A stretch of DNA of 44,746 bases from positions 6,765 to 51,510 of the forward strand of contig NZFO01000020.1 in NCBI GenBank assembly GCA_002690705.1, read 5' to 3'. The position numbers were made by a program, and so were the translations under genes. Source of the stretch: Magnetovibrio sp. (GTDB lineage Bacteria; Pseudomonadota; Alphaproteobacteria; Rhodospirillales; Casp-alpha2). Numbering within the stretch: the first letter of the stretch is position 1; the number at the start of each line of letters is the position of its first letter. The notes beneath the pieces are model-generated. The model searched no databases. It was not told the DNA's origin and worked only from the letters and a program-made list of their open reading frames with translations. Shown here piece after piece: positions 18,192-25,486 of the stretch.

Positions 18192-18791
18192 TTAGGTGCC
18201 TAGTGATTCCCATTTATTCTGCATCGACATGACTCGTGGATCAGACACTATCAAATGCCACACTAAACCTTGGAAAGCTTCGGAGTGCGGAGTAATTGTG
18301 TTTGGGTTGACCGTTGGAATGATTACACAGGCATCTGCGACTTTTGCAGTGTAGCCCCCATCCCGCCCGATTACACCCATGATTTTAGCTCTTTTGGTAA
18401 TAGCAAACTCAAGGGCGTGAACGATGTTGGCGCTGACATTTTTCTCTTTGTTGCCACCCCCGACCGATAGGACAAAAATACCATCGTTAGCATTTAGCTG
18501 GCTACAGGCAAGCCACTCGGAAAACACGGTGTGCCAGCCCTCATCATTGGTCCGTGCAGTTAATTCTGCGACGTTATCGACTGGCGTATAGCATTCCATA
18601 CCGCCGATCTTACGGAAGTCGTTTACCGCGTGGGTACAATTGGCGGCGCTACCACCAACGCCAAGAAAAAACAGTCGGCCTCCTTTGGCACGGATGTCTA
18701 TCACCAACCTGATCATCGTATCGATGGCCTCCTTATCTATTCCTTCGAGTATATCCACAGCTTCTTTTATATATTGAACAACGTAAGACAA
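18192..18791 (-). CDS. SIS-domain phosphosugar isomerase, divergent GmhA-like
   Basis: A 199-residue SIS protein. GVGGSA at 44-49 is the first phosphosugar loop. The second loop, usually serine-rich (SxSGxS), reads SVGGGNKEKN at about 109-118, a variant I associate with a subgroup in surface-glycan loci. The C-terminal IPTVNPNTITPHSEAFQGLVWHLI contains the conserved His and Glu. The start is TTG with GAGG 8 bases upstream. A ketose/aldose phosphate isomerisation feeding the downstream aldolase and phosphatase is the most economical role. It differs clearly from the SIS protein encoded at 1594-2214, so the two are not recent duplicates. Confidence 0.82.
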   Translation of the reverse strand: MSYVVQYIKEAVDILEGIDKEAIDTMIRLVIDIRAKGGRLFFLGVGGSAANCTHAVNDFRKIGGMECYTPVDNVAELTARTNDEGWHTVFSEWLACSQLNANDGIFVLSVGGGNKEKNVSANIVHALEFAITKRAKIMGVIGRDGGYTAKVADACVIIPTVNPNTITPHSEAFQGLVWHLIVSDPRVMSMQNKWESLGT

Positions 18792-18830
18792 ATTTTCTAC
18801 CTCATCATTTAAATAAACACCGCAGTGAAC

Positions 18831-19844
18831 TTATTGCCGCTGGGCTAAAACCCGACCAAAGGAGCTTAGTAAGTTCATTTGAAGAAATTCCTGAAATCGC
18901 TGGCGACCCTCAGGCCCCCTATTTTCAAGCATATACGAGACGAAGCGCGGAACTTGGATTTTTGGGTTTGTCTCGACCGCATGGATGACGGCTTCCGTGT
19001 CGAACATGCCGGGGGTGCTGAATTCAAGAACGTTAAAGCCGTGTCTTTCCATTAGCATGGTTAACCCTTCGACCGAGAATACGTTCAGCCGATCAGGAGG
19101 AAAAATATTTTGAGCTTGGTCCCAAAGAGTCATAATATCAAATCCTGTGGACAAAATCCCGGTTATAAAAATAAGCCCGCCCGGGCGCAACATCCGCCGG
19201 GCATGGGACATAGCACCGTCGATATTAGAAGTACGGTCAAGAACCTCAAACATTGATATCGCATCGACTGAGTTGTCTGGCATAGCTTTGGATATATGCT
19301 CGTTTACGATATTTGTGCTGTGTGCCAGAGCACCGGGGTTAATTTCACAAATTGGGTTGAGTAAAGTCTTGCGAGAAAACCTACCAATTTCTGATAAACA
19401 GCGGGCGTAGACATCATGATGTGTGCCGATATCAACAAAATGATCTGCGTCAGGTAAATACTGCTGTGTTGAGTCGATAATCCAATCAACACGAGGTAAT
19501 ACAATTCTCTCTACCCGAGCTAAAGCTGTTTCACGGGATAGTTTCTCTCGCCAATAGATTTCCGCGTCCGAATTTGCATAATACCTTTTGATGGATTCAT
19601 CGTCCGGCCGGGGAGAAACCCAGAGAGTATGACACCTTGGGCAGGAAACGTAATCCAAATTAAATCGGCGAAATGTTTCCGCGCGATCTGATGCACCGCA
19701 ACCTGGGCAATCACAATTCACAAAGGTATCACGCAAAAATAGATCATTAACATTTTTCTCAGCTAGCTGGACGTAAGCATTGAGCATTTCCGCTGGTTTG
19801 ACATCGGCTTCGTTATAATGATCGACTAAAAATACACTTTTCAC
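18831..19844 (-). CDS. Methyltransferase with N-terminal zinc-ribbon motif
   Basis: About 337 residues. Near the N-terminus, CDCPGCG followed some 20 residues later by CPRCH forms a four-cysteine knuckle seen in front of some sugar C-methyltransferases and related SAM enzymes. The middle has HFVDIGTHHDVYARCL, a weak motif I, then ISMFEVLDRTSNIDGAMSHARRMLRPGGLIFITG, the strongest methyltransferase block. I favour the GTG at 19844, with GGAG upstream and two bases after the preceding stop, over an ATG at 19919 that would overlap the upstream gene by 74 bases. A C- or O-methyl sugar is a plausible product, but the substrate cannot be read. Confidence 0.75.
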   Translation of the reverse strand: MKSVFLVDHYNEADVKPAEMLNAYVQLAEKNVNDLFLRDTFVNCDCPGCGASDRAETFRRFNLDYVSCPRCHTLWVSPRPDDESIKRYYANSDAEIYWREKLSRETALARVERIVLPRVDWIIDSTQQYLPDADHFVDIGTHHDVYARCLSEIGRFSRKTLLNPICEINPGALAHSTNIVNEHISKAMPDNSVDAISMFEVLDRTSNIDGAMSHARRMLRPGGLIFITGILSTGFDIMTLWDQAQNIFPPDRLNVFSVEGLTMLMERHGFNVLEFSTPGMFDTEAVIHAVETNPKIQVPRFVSYMLENRGPEGRQRFQEFLQMNLLSSFGRVLAQRQ

Positions 19845-19845
19845 G

Positions 19846-20868
19846 TCACGCTGCTCCGGGGTTATTGCTCGCGTCAAGATAGGCTTTCGAGATAATTTCC
19901 ATGACTCGCCGAGCATCATGAGACGAGCTGATCGTTACAGGTGTGTCTTCATCGATGCAACGGATCAATTCGTTGACCTCAAGCTCCCAGGATAAATCTT
20001 GATCAAAATAGGTTACCTCCTCAGACGGGTTCCCCACCGCTGCGGCTTCATCTTCGAATTGTCGTTTTGCTGTTACCAAGCGTTCCCGGCCATAACTCCC
20101 ACTCTTTGATAATAAACCTTCTACAACTATATAGCCATGTTCCAGAGTAATCTCTAGGCGGAACGTATGCTTCCAGAGAGTTGCCGAAGAATGAAAGATT
20201 GCATTCTGCCCGGTTGAATTACGCATGATTACATACGCATTATCCTCTACATTAAAATCCCAATAGGCACGACTGCTGAAACATTTTACATCTTCGAAAT
20301 TACCACAGAAGTAGCAAAAGAGGTCGAGCATGTGAATACCTTGGTCGAGTAAAATACCGCCACCAGATATGGATTCGTCGTTACGCCATGAATTGTGGAA
20401 TGAGATACCACCGGATTTTCCATATAGGCCGCGAAGGTTTAATACAGCGCCCATGCGTCCGGCATCAACGATTGCTTTAGCCTTTATGACAGCGGGATGG
20501 AAACGGTGATTGAAGCCAAACATTAATTTTACGCTGTGTCTTTCGGCTGCAATAATGGTTTGGATGTCGTCTAGGTTGCGACCTGGGGGTTTTTCGCAAA
20601 ACACATGTATGCCGCGACGCATGGCTTCGACACAGATTTTTGGTGAAAGTGCGTTCGGCGTACAAACGAACATGATATCGGGCGACTTGTCGAGCAGAGC
20701 GTCGGTAGTGCTCAATACAGCACATCCTGATAGCTCTTGGCGCGTGTTGGCATTAATATCACTGATGCCGATTAATTCGAGCCGATCAGATTTTTCAATA
20801 ACCTGTTTGCGGATTTCCCCCATATAACCGTAGCCTGCAATTCCGCAGGTAAAAACTGGCTTACTCAT
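19846..20868 (-). CDS. Gfo/Idh/MocA family sugar oxidoreductase
   Basis: A 340-residue NAD(P)-dependent oxidoreductase. The N-terminal Rossmann loop is GYGYMGEI, and CEKPPGRN is the EKP motif that places the catalytic Lys. The C-terminal domain has GGGILLDQGIHMLDLFCYFCG, with the conserved His. Relatives oxidise or reduce hydroxyls on sugars or nucleotide sugars. It sits between a 600-residue probable glycosyltransferase (17-base gap) and the zinc-ribbon methyltransferase, so a nucleotide-sugar 3- or 4-position oxidation is possible. A second, longer family member is encoded at 30507-31721. Confidence 0.87.
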   Translation of the reverse strand: MSKPVFTCGIAGYGYMGEIRKQVIEKSDRLELIGISDINANTRQELSGCAVLSTTDALLDKSPDIMFVCTPNALSPKICVEAMRRGIHVFCEKPPGRNLDDIQTIIAAERHSVKLMFGFNHRFHPAVIKAKAIVDAGRMGAVLNLRGLYGKSGGISFHNSWRNDESISGGGILLDQGIHMLDLFCYFCGNFEDVKCFSSRAYWDFNVEDNAYVIMRNSTGQNAIFHSSATLWKHTFRLEITLEHGYIVVEGLLSKSGSYGRERLVTAKRQFEDEAAAVGNPSEEVTYFDQDLSWELEVNELIRCIDEDTPVTISSSHDARRVMEIISKAYLDASNNPGAA

Positions 20869-20885
20869 GTTCCTAGCGGCTCATT

Positions 20886-22688
20886 TTATGAAAACGAAGT
20901 TAATAACCGGGACATAACACTATCATTCACGGGAAGGAAATACTCTTTTACGTATTTAACGGCAGCTTGCCGCTGACTCTCGAATTCGATATCCGGCATG
21001 GCGATGACTATTTTGAGCACCGTGCTTATCCGTTCGTTGCGAGAAATCTGCCAATGGAACGTCTGCAGTTTGAATAACGGATCATAACTTAGCTTATCTC
21101 CTCGGTTGAAATGCACGATTGGTCGGCCGAGCATGACGGCCTCTAATGCTACTGTGGTGCCCCAATAAAGCACCAAGTCGCTCTTAGAAACGTCTTCATT
21201 GATGGATCGGTTTGCCGACACTTCCACATTAGCTGAAAAATTTCGCCTATCGCGGGGTAGTTGTTTAAGCATTTTTTTTAGTGGATAAACTGGGTGGGCA
21301 CGAATTATAAATAACACTTCTGGAGTAATGCGTGCTTGAGTTAGCGCGTAATCAAGCAGGACAGCTGCAGGATGAACGCCTTCAAGCGCCACAAGCACGC
21401 GTTTTTTTTTACTATTATGGCGTCTTGGAATGGGCGGTACACCCCTTAAAGTCTCATAGCGGAGTGCACCACCTAGCCAGATCCGTTCTTCTGGGTAGGA
21501 ACCGTATCGTGTGATTATATCCAATGGGACCATGCCGCTAGTTATGATGGCGCTAGGCATGGGAGCGAAGTCTGCTTCGTGTTGGCTCAAGAAAATCCCA
21601 ATGCCGGCTTGTGTTACAATTGAATGCTGGAAACCATAAATAGGTAAGGTTGGATTTGCCTGCTGAAGACCCCGAATGAACATTCGTTCCCAAGGATTAG
21701 ACTCGAACGTCATTGCGCAGCCGAGCAGCTTGTGAGCTTGCGCTATATTAGTGGCTGCCTTTTCGTGAAGATATTGAAAAAAAGCAATATGCCAACCACC
21801 TTGGGCAAACACCTCATGAATCATTGGTGATGCATTCATTCTGGCTATTTTGAGATTTCTGGGTACCCGAAAGCCCTGGATAAGGATTGCTTTAATACAT
21901 TCGAATAGTGCCTTTACAATATCTTTGGCTGTTATGTAGCACTCAATTGGTACCACCCATTGGTCGGGTAGTTCACGCATGTGACGATAGCATAGATCCT
22001 TTTCCTCGAAACCCTGAACAACGGTGAGTAATTTTTCGCCCGGTTTGAGCCGCGATGATATGATACGGGGTAGCCGGCCGAAAAACTCATCTTGATGATA
22101 GCCAGCAATATCGAAATTATTAGCATAAACAAAGCTTTTGATCATATAAACAGGTGTTTCAATTTTTTTGACGTGCCCGAATATTTTCTTTGCTGAACGA
22201 ACTTGAAAAAAAGTGGTTAAGGCACCTTTGATTAATGACAGCCATGATCGCGTTTGATTTCCGGCGCGGGCAATTAATAAACTTAAGGGCCATGCGTAGA
22301 CCTTGATGGTTTCGTTCCTCAAACGGGCGGTTTCTCTCGCCAATGCGAAGATGGGCCATGGTGGTTGGTCTACGATTAATTCTTTACTAGACGCCTGAGC
22401 CAAGTCATCCGCGCAGCGGAAATCAATTAAATCGTTGAGTAGCTCAGATAGTGGTGAGATAAAACGATTTCTTGATGCCAAATCGGTGGCCCACCAAACT
22501 GGGTTATCCCGGTTAGCAACCGATATTTTCCCGACCGCATCGACATACTCATTGACGATAGTGTTGCTGTCGGACTGTGCTTGGGGTCGAGTGGTAGTAT
22601 TGGCGTCTGCGTCCCAATAGCGATCTCCTGCAATGGGGCGGATGCCTCCAAATATCCGATACAGAAAAGGGCTGACGATAATGATCAC
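20886..22688 (-). CDS. Large surface-polysaccharide protein, probable GT-B glycosyltransferase
   Basis: A 600-residue protein without a family I can name firmly; it may belong to the LIC13510-like surface carbohydrate proteins found in O-antigen loci. The C-terminal third looks like a GT-B nucleotide-binding domain: KKKRVLVALEG, then FIIRAHPVYPLKK, then SDLVLYWGTTVALEAVMLGRPIVHF, the pattern seen in capsule and CDP-glycerol-type transferases. PIYGFQHSIV in the middle is another common feature of such proteins. The start is GTG with GGAG 7 bases upstream, overlapping a tiny ORF. An A9 tract in frame codes for the Lys run before RVLVALEG. A 600-residue protein with similar C-terminal features, encoded at 25483-27285, may be a distant paralogue. 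No membrane helix is obvious. Confidence 0.7.
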   Translation of the reverse strand: MIIIVSPFLYRIFGGIRPIAGDRYWDADANTTTRPQAQSDSNTIVNEYVDAVGKISVANRDNPVWWATDLASRNRFISPLSELLNDLIDFRCADDLAQASSKELIVDQPPWPIFALARETARLRNETIKVYAWPLSLLIARAGNQTRSWLSLIKGALTTFFQVRSAKKIFGHVKKIETPVYMIKSFVYANNFDIAGYHQDEFFGRLPRIISSRLKPGEKLLTVVQGFEEKDLCYRHMRELPDQWVVPIECYITAKDIVKALFECIKAILIQGFRVPRNLKIARMNASPMIHEVFAQGGWHIAFFQYLHEKAATNIAQAHKLLGCAMTFESNPWERMFIRGLQQANPTLPIYGFQHSIVTQAGIGIFLSQHEADFAPMPSAIITSGMVPLDIITRYGSYPEERIWLGGALRYETLRGVPPIPRRHNSKKKRVLVALEGVHPAAVLLDYALTQARITPEVLFIIRAHPVYPLKKMLKQLPRDRRNFSANVEVSANRSINEDVSKSDLVLYWGTTVALEAVMLGRPIVHFNRGDKLSYDPLFKLQTFHWQISRNERISTVLKIVIAMPDIEFESQRQAAVKYVKEYFLPVNDSVMSRLLTSFS

Positions 22689-22750
22689 GCGTTGACTCCA
22701 AGCAATTGTTGAATTGAATTATTAGAGATTTTATGCAGTTGTTCGGCCAT
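22685..22750 (-). CDS. Possible 21-residue peptide between galE and the 600-residue protein
   Basis: An ORF of 21 codons plus stop that exactly fills the 64-base gap. Its ATG lies two bases after the galE stop, with GGATAG just upstream, and its TGA overlaps the next GTG start as GTGA. The peptide begins MAEQLHKISNNS and is polar and probably helical. This could be a real small protein, a translational-coupling leader that delivers ribosomes to the GTG start, or chance. Confidence 0.3.
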   Translation of the reverse strand: MAEQLHKISNNSIQQLLGVNA

Positions 22751-22752
22751 CG

Positions 22753-23730
22753 CTATCCGTATGTTTTGCTTAGCCAATTCCATGCGTGCTGAACTTGGGT
22801 TTGTAAATCCTTGAAACGGGGTGACCAGTCAAGGATTGACCCCGCTCGTTCGGCGGCAGCAATGAGCACTGCGGGGTCGCCGGCTCGTCGTGGGGCTTCT
22901 ACAACTTGTACGCTCCGCCCCGTAACGTCCTTTACGGCTTGTATCACGTCACGAACCGAGGAGCCGTTACCCGTGCCTAAGTTAAATGCCTCGGTTTGAC
23001 CACCGTTAGTCAAATAGTTTAACGCCTTGGCGTGAGCGTCTGCTAGGTCACTGACATGGACATAATCACGCACACAAGTACCGTCGGGTGTCGAGTAGTT
23101 GGTGCCGTTAATGGCGAATGGTTGGCGTTTAGCTGCTGCAATTAACGCACACGGAATGGCGTGTGTTTCCGGGTCGTGTGATTCCCCAATTTCGCCTTCC
23201 GGATCAGCTCCGGCCGCGTTGAAGTATCTGAGACTAACCGAATGCAGCCCCCATTCTTGATTAGCTTGTACTAGATATTTTTCAATGTGATGTTTGCCTT
23301 CGCCATATGGGTTGACGGGATAGCGGGGATGTTCCTCAGCTATCGGTATGACTTTGGGGTCGCCGTAAACAGTGCATGAACTTGAAAAAACAAAATACTT
23401 GCAGGGTGTCTCTCTAATAACGTTTATAAGTGTCTCTGCCCCACCAACATTGTTGTCATGATAAAGGCTCGGGTTTTTCATGGATTCACTGACGTAGGCA
23501 AATGCTGCAAAATGCATTACCGCGACAGGCTGATAGCGTGAAAAGACATTTTTAAGAAAAATTATATCGCGCAAATCACCTACCTCCAAGGGCCCCCATT
23601 TAACTGCTGAGGTATGACCGCGGCTGAGGTTATCAACGCTGATGGGTAAATAGCCACGCGCGCTCAACGTTTTGCAGGCATGGCTGCCGATAAAGCCGGC
23701 CCCACCGGTAACCAAGATGGGTACGTTCAT
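22753..23730 (-). CDS. galE: UDP-glucose 4-epimerase
   Basis: A 325-residue GalE. GGAGFIG at 9-15 binds NAD, SSSCTVYG at 116-123 supplies the catalytic Ser, and Tyr142/Lys146 in NPYGEGK complete the triad. RYFNAAGADPEGEIGE and the DGTCVRDYVHVSDLA block are diagnostic of true GalE rather than of other extended SDRs. It interconverts UDP-Glc and UDP-Gal (or the HexNAc forms) in the cytosol and so supplies galactose-type residues. The ATG overlaps the preceding... downstream-lying GT2 stop as ATGA at 23727-23730: galE starts at 23730 where the glycosyltransferase gene read before it ends, which implies coupled translation. Confidence 0.93.
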   Translation of the reverse strand: MNVPILVTGGAGFIGSHACKTLSARGYLPISVDNLSRGHTSAVKWGPLEVGDLRDIIFLKNVFSRYQPVAVMHFAAFAYVSESMKNPSLYHDNNVGGAETLINVIRETPCKYFVFSSSCTVYGDPKVIPIAEEHPRYPVNPYGEGKHHIEKYLVQANQEWGLHSVSLRYFNAAGADPEGEIGESHDPETHAIPCALIAAAKRQPFAINGTNYSTPDGTCVRDYVHVSDLADAHAKALNYLTNGGQTEAFNLGTGNGSSVRDVIQAVKDVTGRSVQVVEAPRRAGDPAVLIAAAERAGSILDWSPRFKDLQTQVQHAWNWLSKTYG

Positions 23731-24656
23731 GCGGGGGTTCCTTTTGGTTTGCCAAGTTTCGTTGAGGTTTGTCTTATAATTTCACGGAAGGTACCTATGG
23801 CCATGTACTTCCATACAGTTGTCCCAAAAAAATCGCCGCGCAGCGCGCGCTGATAATCTCCAAAGGCAGCGACCCACTGGCCGCGTTGAAAGCGGCTCCA
23901 ACCGGCGCAGGCATCGTTCAACGCGCGCCTTTTGGAGATCTTGCGTGCCAGAGCTGGATTGGTCGCATCCAGATGCGAGAAATGCTGCTCTAAAATGAAC
24001 CGTTCACACTCTTGAAAATCAGGGCCAGCACTCATGTTGGCATCATGAAGAACGTAGCTACCTAAGCTTTCGTGCAGGTAATAGAACTTTCTACCTACAC
24101 GCGCGAGCCGCATCCACAAGTCGTAATCCTCTACTCCATGGCCTCGGCGATCTTCTGAAAATCCACCAAGTGATACCACTGCATCGCGACGGACGGTGAC
24201 AGCGGAGGGTGATAGGCAATTACCGTGGAATAAGAGATCAAGGTATTTTGTGCGGGGTCCATATCGATGATTGCGAACGGTGGTTCCTGCTCGGACAAAG
24301 TATTCGTCGTGGCAAACTAAATCGGCACCGGTTTCATGTAAGGTTTCGCGTACACGTTCAAGTTTTTCTGGTTCCCATAGGTCATCAGCATCAAGAAATG
24401 CTAGAAATTCTCCGTGTGCGACAGTAACGCCCGCATTTCTTGCACCGCCTAGACCTTTGTTTTTTTGATCGATGATAACAAAGGGGAAGCTTGCGTTAAA
24501 ACTCTCCAGAACGTGCAATGTTGTATCGCTCGAACCGTCATTTACGGCGATAACCTCAAAGGCTCTCTCATTTTGGGCAGCGACTGAGTTCAGCGTCCCC
24601 ATTACACTGTGAGCAACGTTGTGGCAGGGTATAATTATGGAAAAAAACGGCAACAC
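23727..24656 (-). CDS. Glycosyltransferase family 2
   Basis: A 309-residue GT-A enzyme. FFSIIIPCHNVAHSVMGTL at the N-terminus and VIAVNDGSSDTT form the nucleotide-binding half; LGGARNAGV and FLDADDLW carry the DxD-type metal site. GVEDYDLWMRLARVG in the middle is the usual acceptor-side/catalytic block (ED motif). No membrane helix is evident, so it is probably a cytosolic or membrane-associated inverting transferase adding one sugar of the repeat. It lies 11 bases after the FkbM methyltransferase gene and overlaps the galE start by ATGA, which hints at a galactose-type donor but does not prove it. Confidence 0.9.
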   Translation of the reverse strand: MLPFFSIIIPCHNVAHSVMGTLNSVAAQNERAFEVIAVNDGSSDTTLHVLESFNASFPFVIIDQKNKGLGGARNAGVTVAHGEFLAFLDADDLWEPEKLERVRETLHETGADLVCHDEYFVRAGTTVRNHRYGPRTKYLDLLFHGNCLSPSAVTVRRDAVVSLGGFSEDRRGHGVEDYDLWMRLARVGRKFYYLHESLGSYVLHDANMSAGPDFQECERFILEQHFSHLDATNPALARKISKRRALNDACAGWSRFQRGQWVAAFGDYQRALRGDFFGTTVWKYMAIGTFREIIRQTSTKLGKPKGTPA

Positions 24657-24667
24657 GGTATTTTTCC

Positions 24668-25486
24668 TTAAGCGTTTTTTTGAAATATCAAGTTGAACAT
24701 ACCATCATGTTTTTTTCCACTTGATACTGCGAAAAACCCAGCCGTTTGGAATAGATTTTCTACCTTAGTTCTCTCATCCATTGTTACTTCGATTAGGACA
24801 TGGCGCAAAGATGGTTCACGGAGCGTTGAGGCTGCACCGCGCACTATATCGAACTCTGGACCGTCGACGTCGATTTTGAGATGGGTAGGGTTTGGTAGAT
24901 GTGTGGATTGTTGACAGAATTCATCGAGCATCCAGACATTAATTCCCACCACGTGGGCGGCCTCCCCGGCCTCGATCATTCGCGGACCATGCAAAGCACT
25001 GCCGCCCTGCAAACTCGATAATGGCAACCTATCTAGCCGGCTAAGGGCGCCAAGGCCGATTGGATAAGCTGTGAACTGTTCAGTAAAATCATTGGCCAGA
25101 ATATTTTGATTAAGCCTGGCAAAGTTTATGGGTTCAGGTTCAAAACAGACTGCACGGACTGATTTGGGGAAAAGATGGGCTGCGTAGAGGGCGTATAGAC
25201 CGATGTTTGCGCCTACATCGTAAATTACACTATCGGGAGCAATAGTCCGCTCTAGCCACGCAGTGGTCTCTGGTTCTTTGGTGAGTAAAGTGTCTGCCCG
25301 CCAGCGTTCTATTGGAGATCCGACATGGACAATGATCTTGCCATGTGGAGTGAGAATTTGTCGCCGGTCGTCAATGCTGGATAAGCTGAACGCCGCGGCT
25401 TTCCGCATCCACTTCGGACCATTAGTGGCGGTACCAGTTATGCTCGAGACTAATTTTTTTAAATTGTCCTTTATGATTTTGTTCAT
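24668..25486 (-). CDS. FkbM family methyltransferase
   Basis: A 272-residue methyltransferase. SVIYDVGANIGLYALYAA is motif I in the form typical of FkbM proteins, AVCFEPEPINFARLNQN is motif II with the acidic residue, and THLKIDVDGPEFDIVRGA is the family-defining IDVxG(x)E block. The C-terminal HVLIEVTMDERTKVENLF completes the domain. FkbM proteins O-methylate sugars and polyketides; in this locus a sugar hydroxyl is likely. The N-terminal 60 residues are a basic extension. The start overlaps the stop of the 600-residue protein as ATGA. Confidence 0.88.
   Translation of the reverse strand: MNKIIKDNLKKLVSSITGTATNGPKWMRKAAAFSLSSIDDRRQILTPHGKIIVHVGSPIERWRADTLLTKEPETTAWLERTIAPDSVIYDVGANIGLYALYAAHLFPKSVRAVCFEPEPINFARLNQNILANDFTEQFTAYPIGLGALSRLDRLPLSSLQGGSALHGPRMIEAGEAAHVVGINVWMLDEFCQQSTHLPNPTHLKIDVDGPEFDIVRGAASTLREPSLRHVLIEVTMDERTKVENLFQTAGFFAVSSGKKHDGMFNLIFQKNA

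Noticed and set aside
14364-18791. Ordinary Kdo biosynthesis cluster
   Set aside because: There is no KdsA-type PEP-dependent synthase; the aldolase, two SDRs and hydroxyacid dehydrogenase do not belong to the standard Kdo route.
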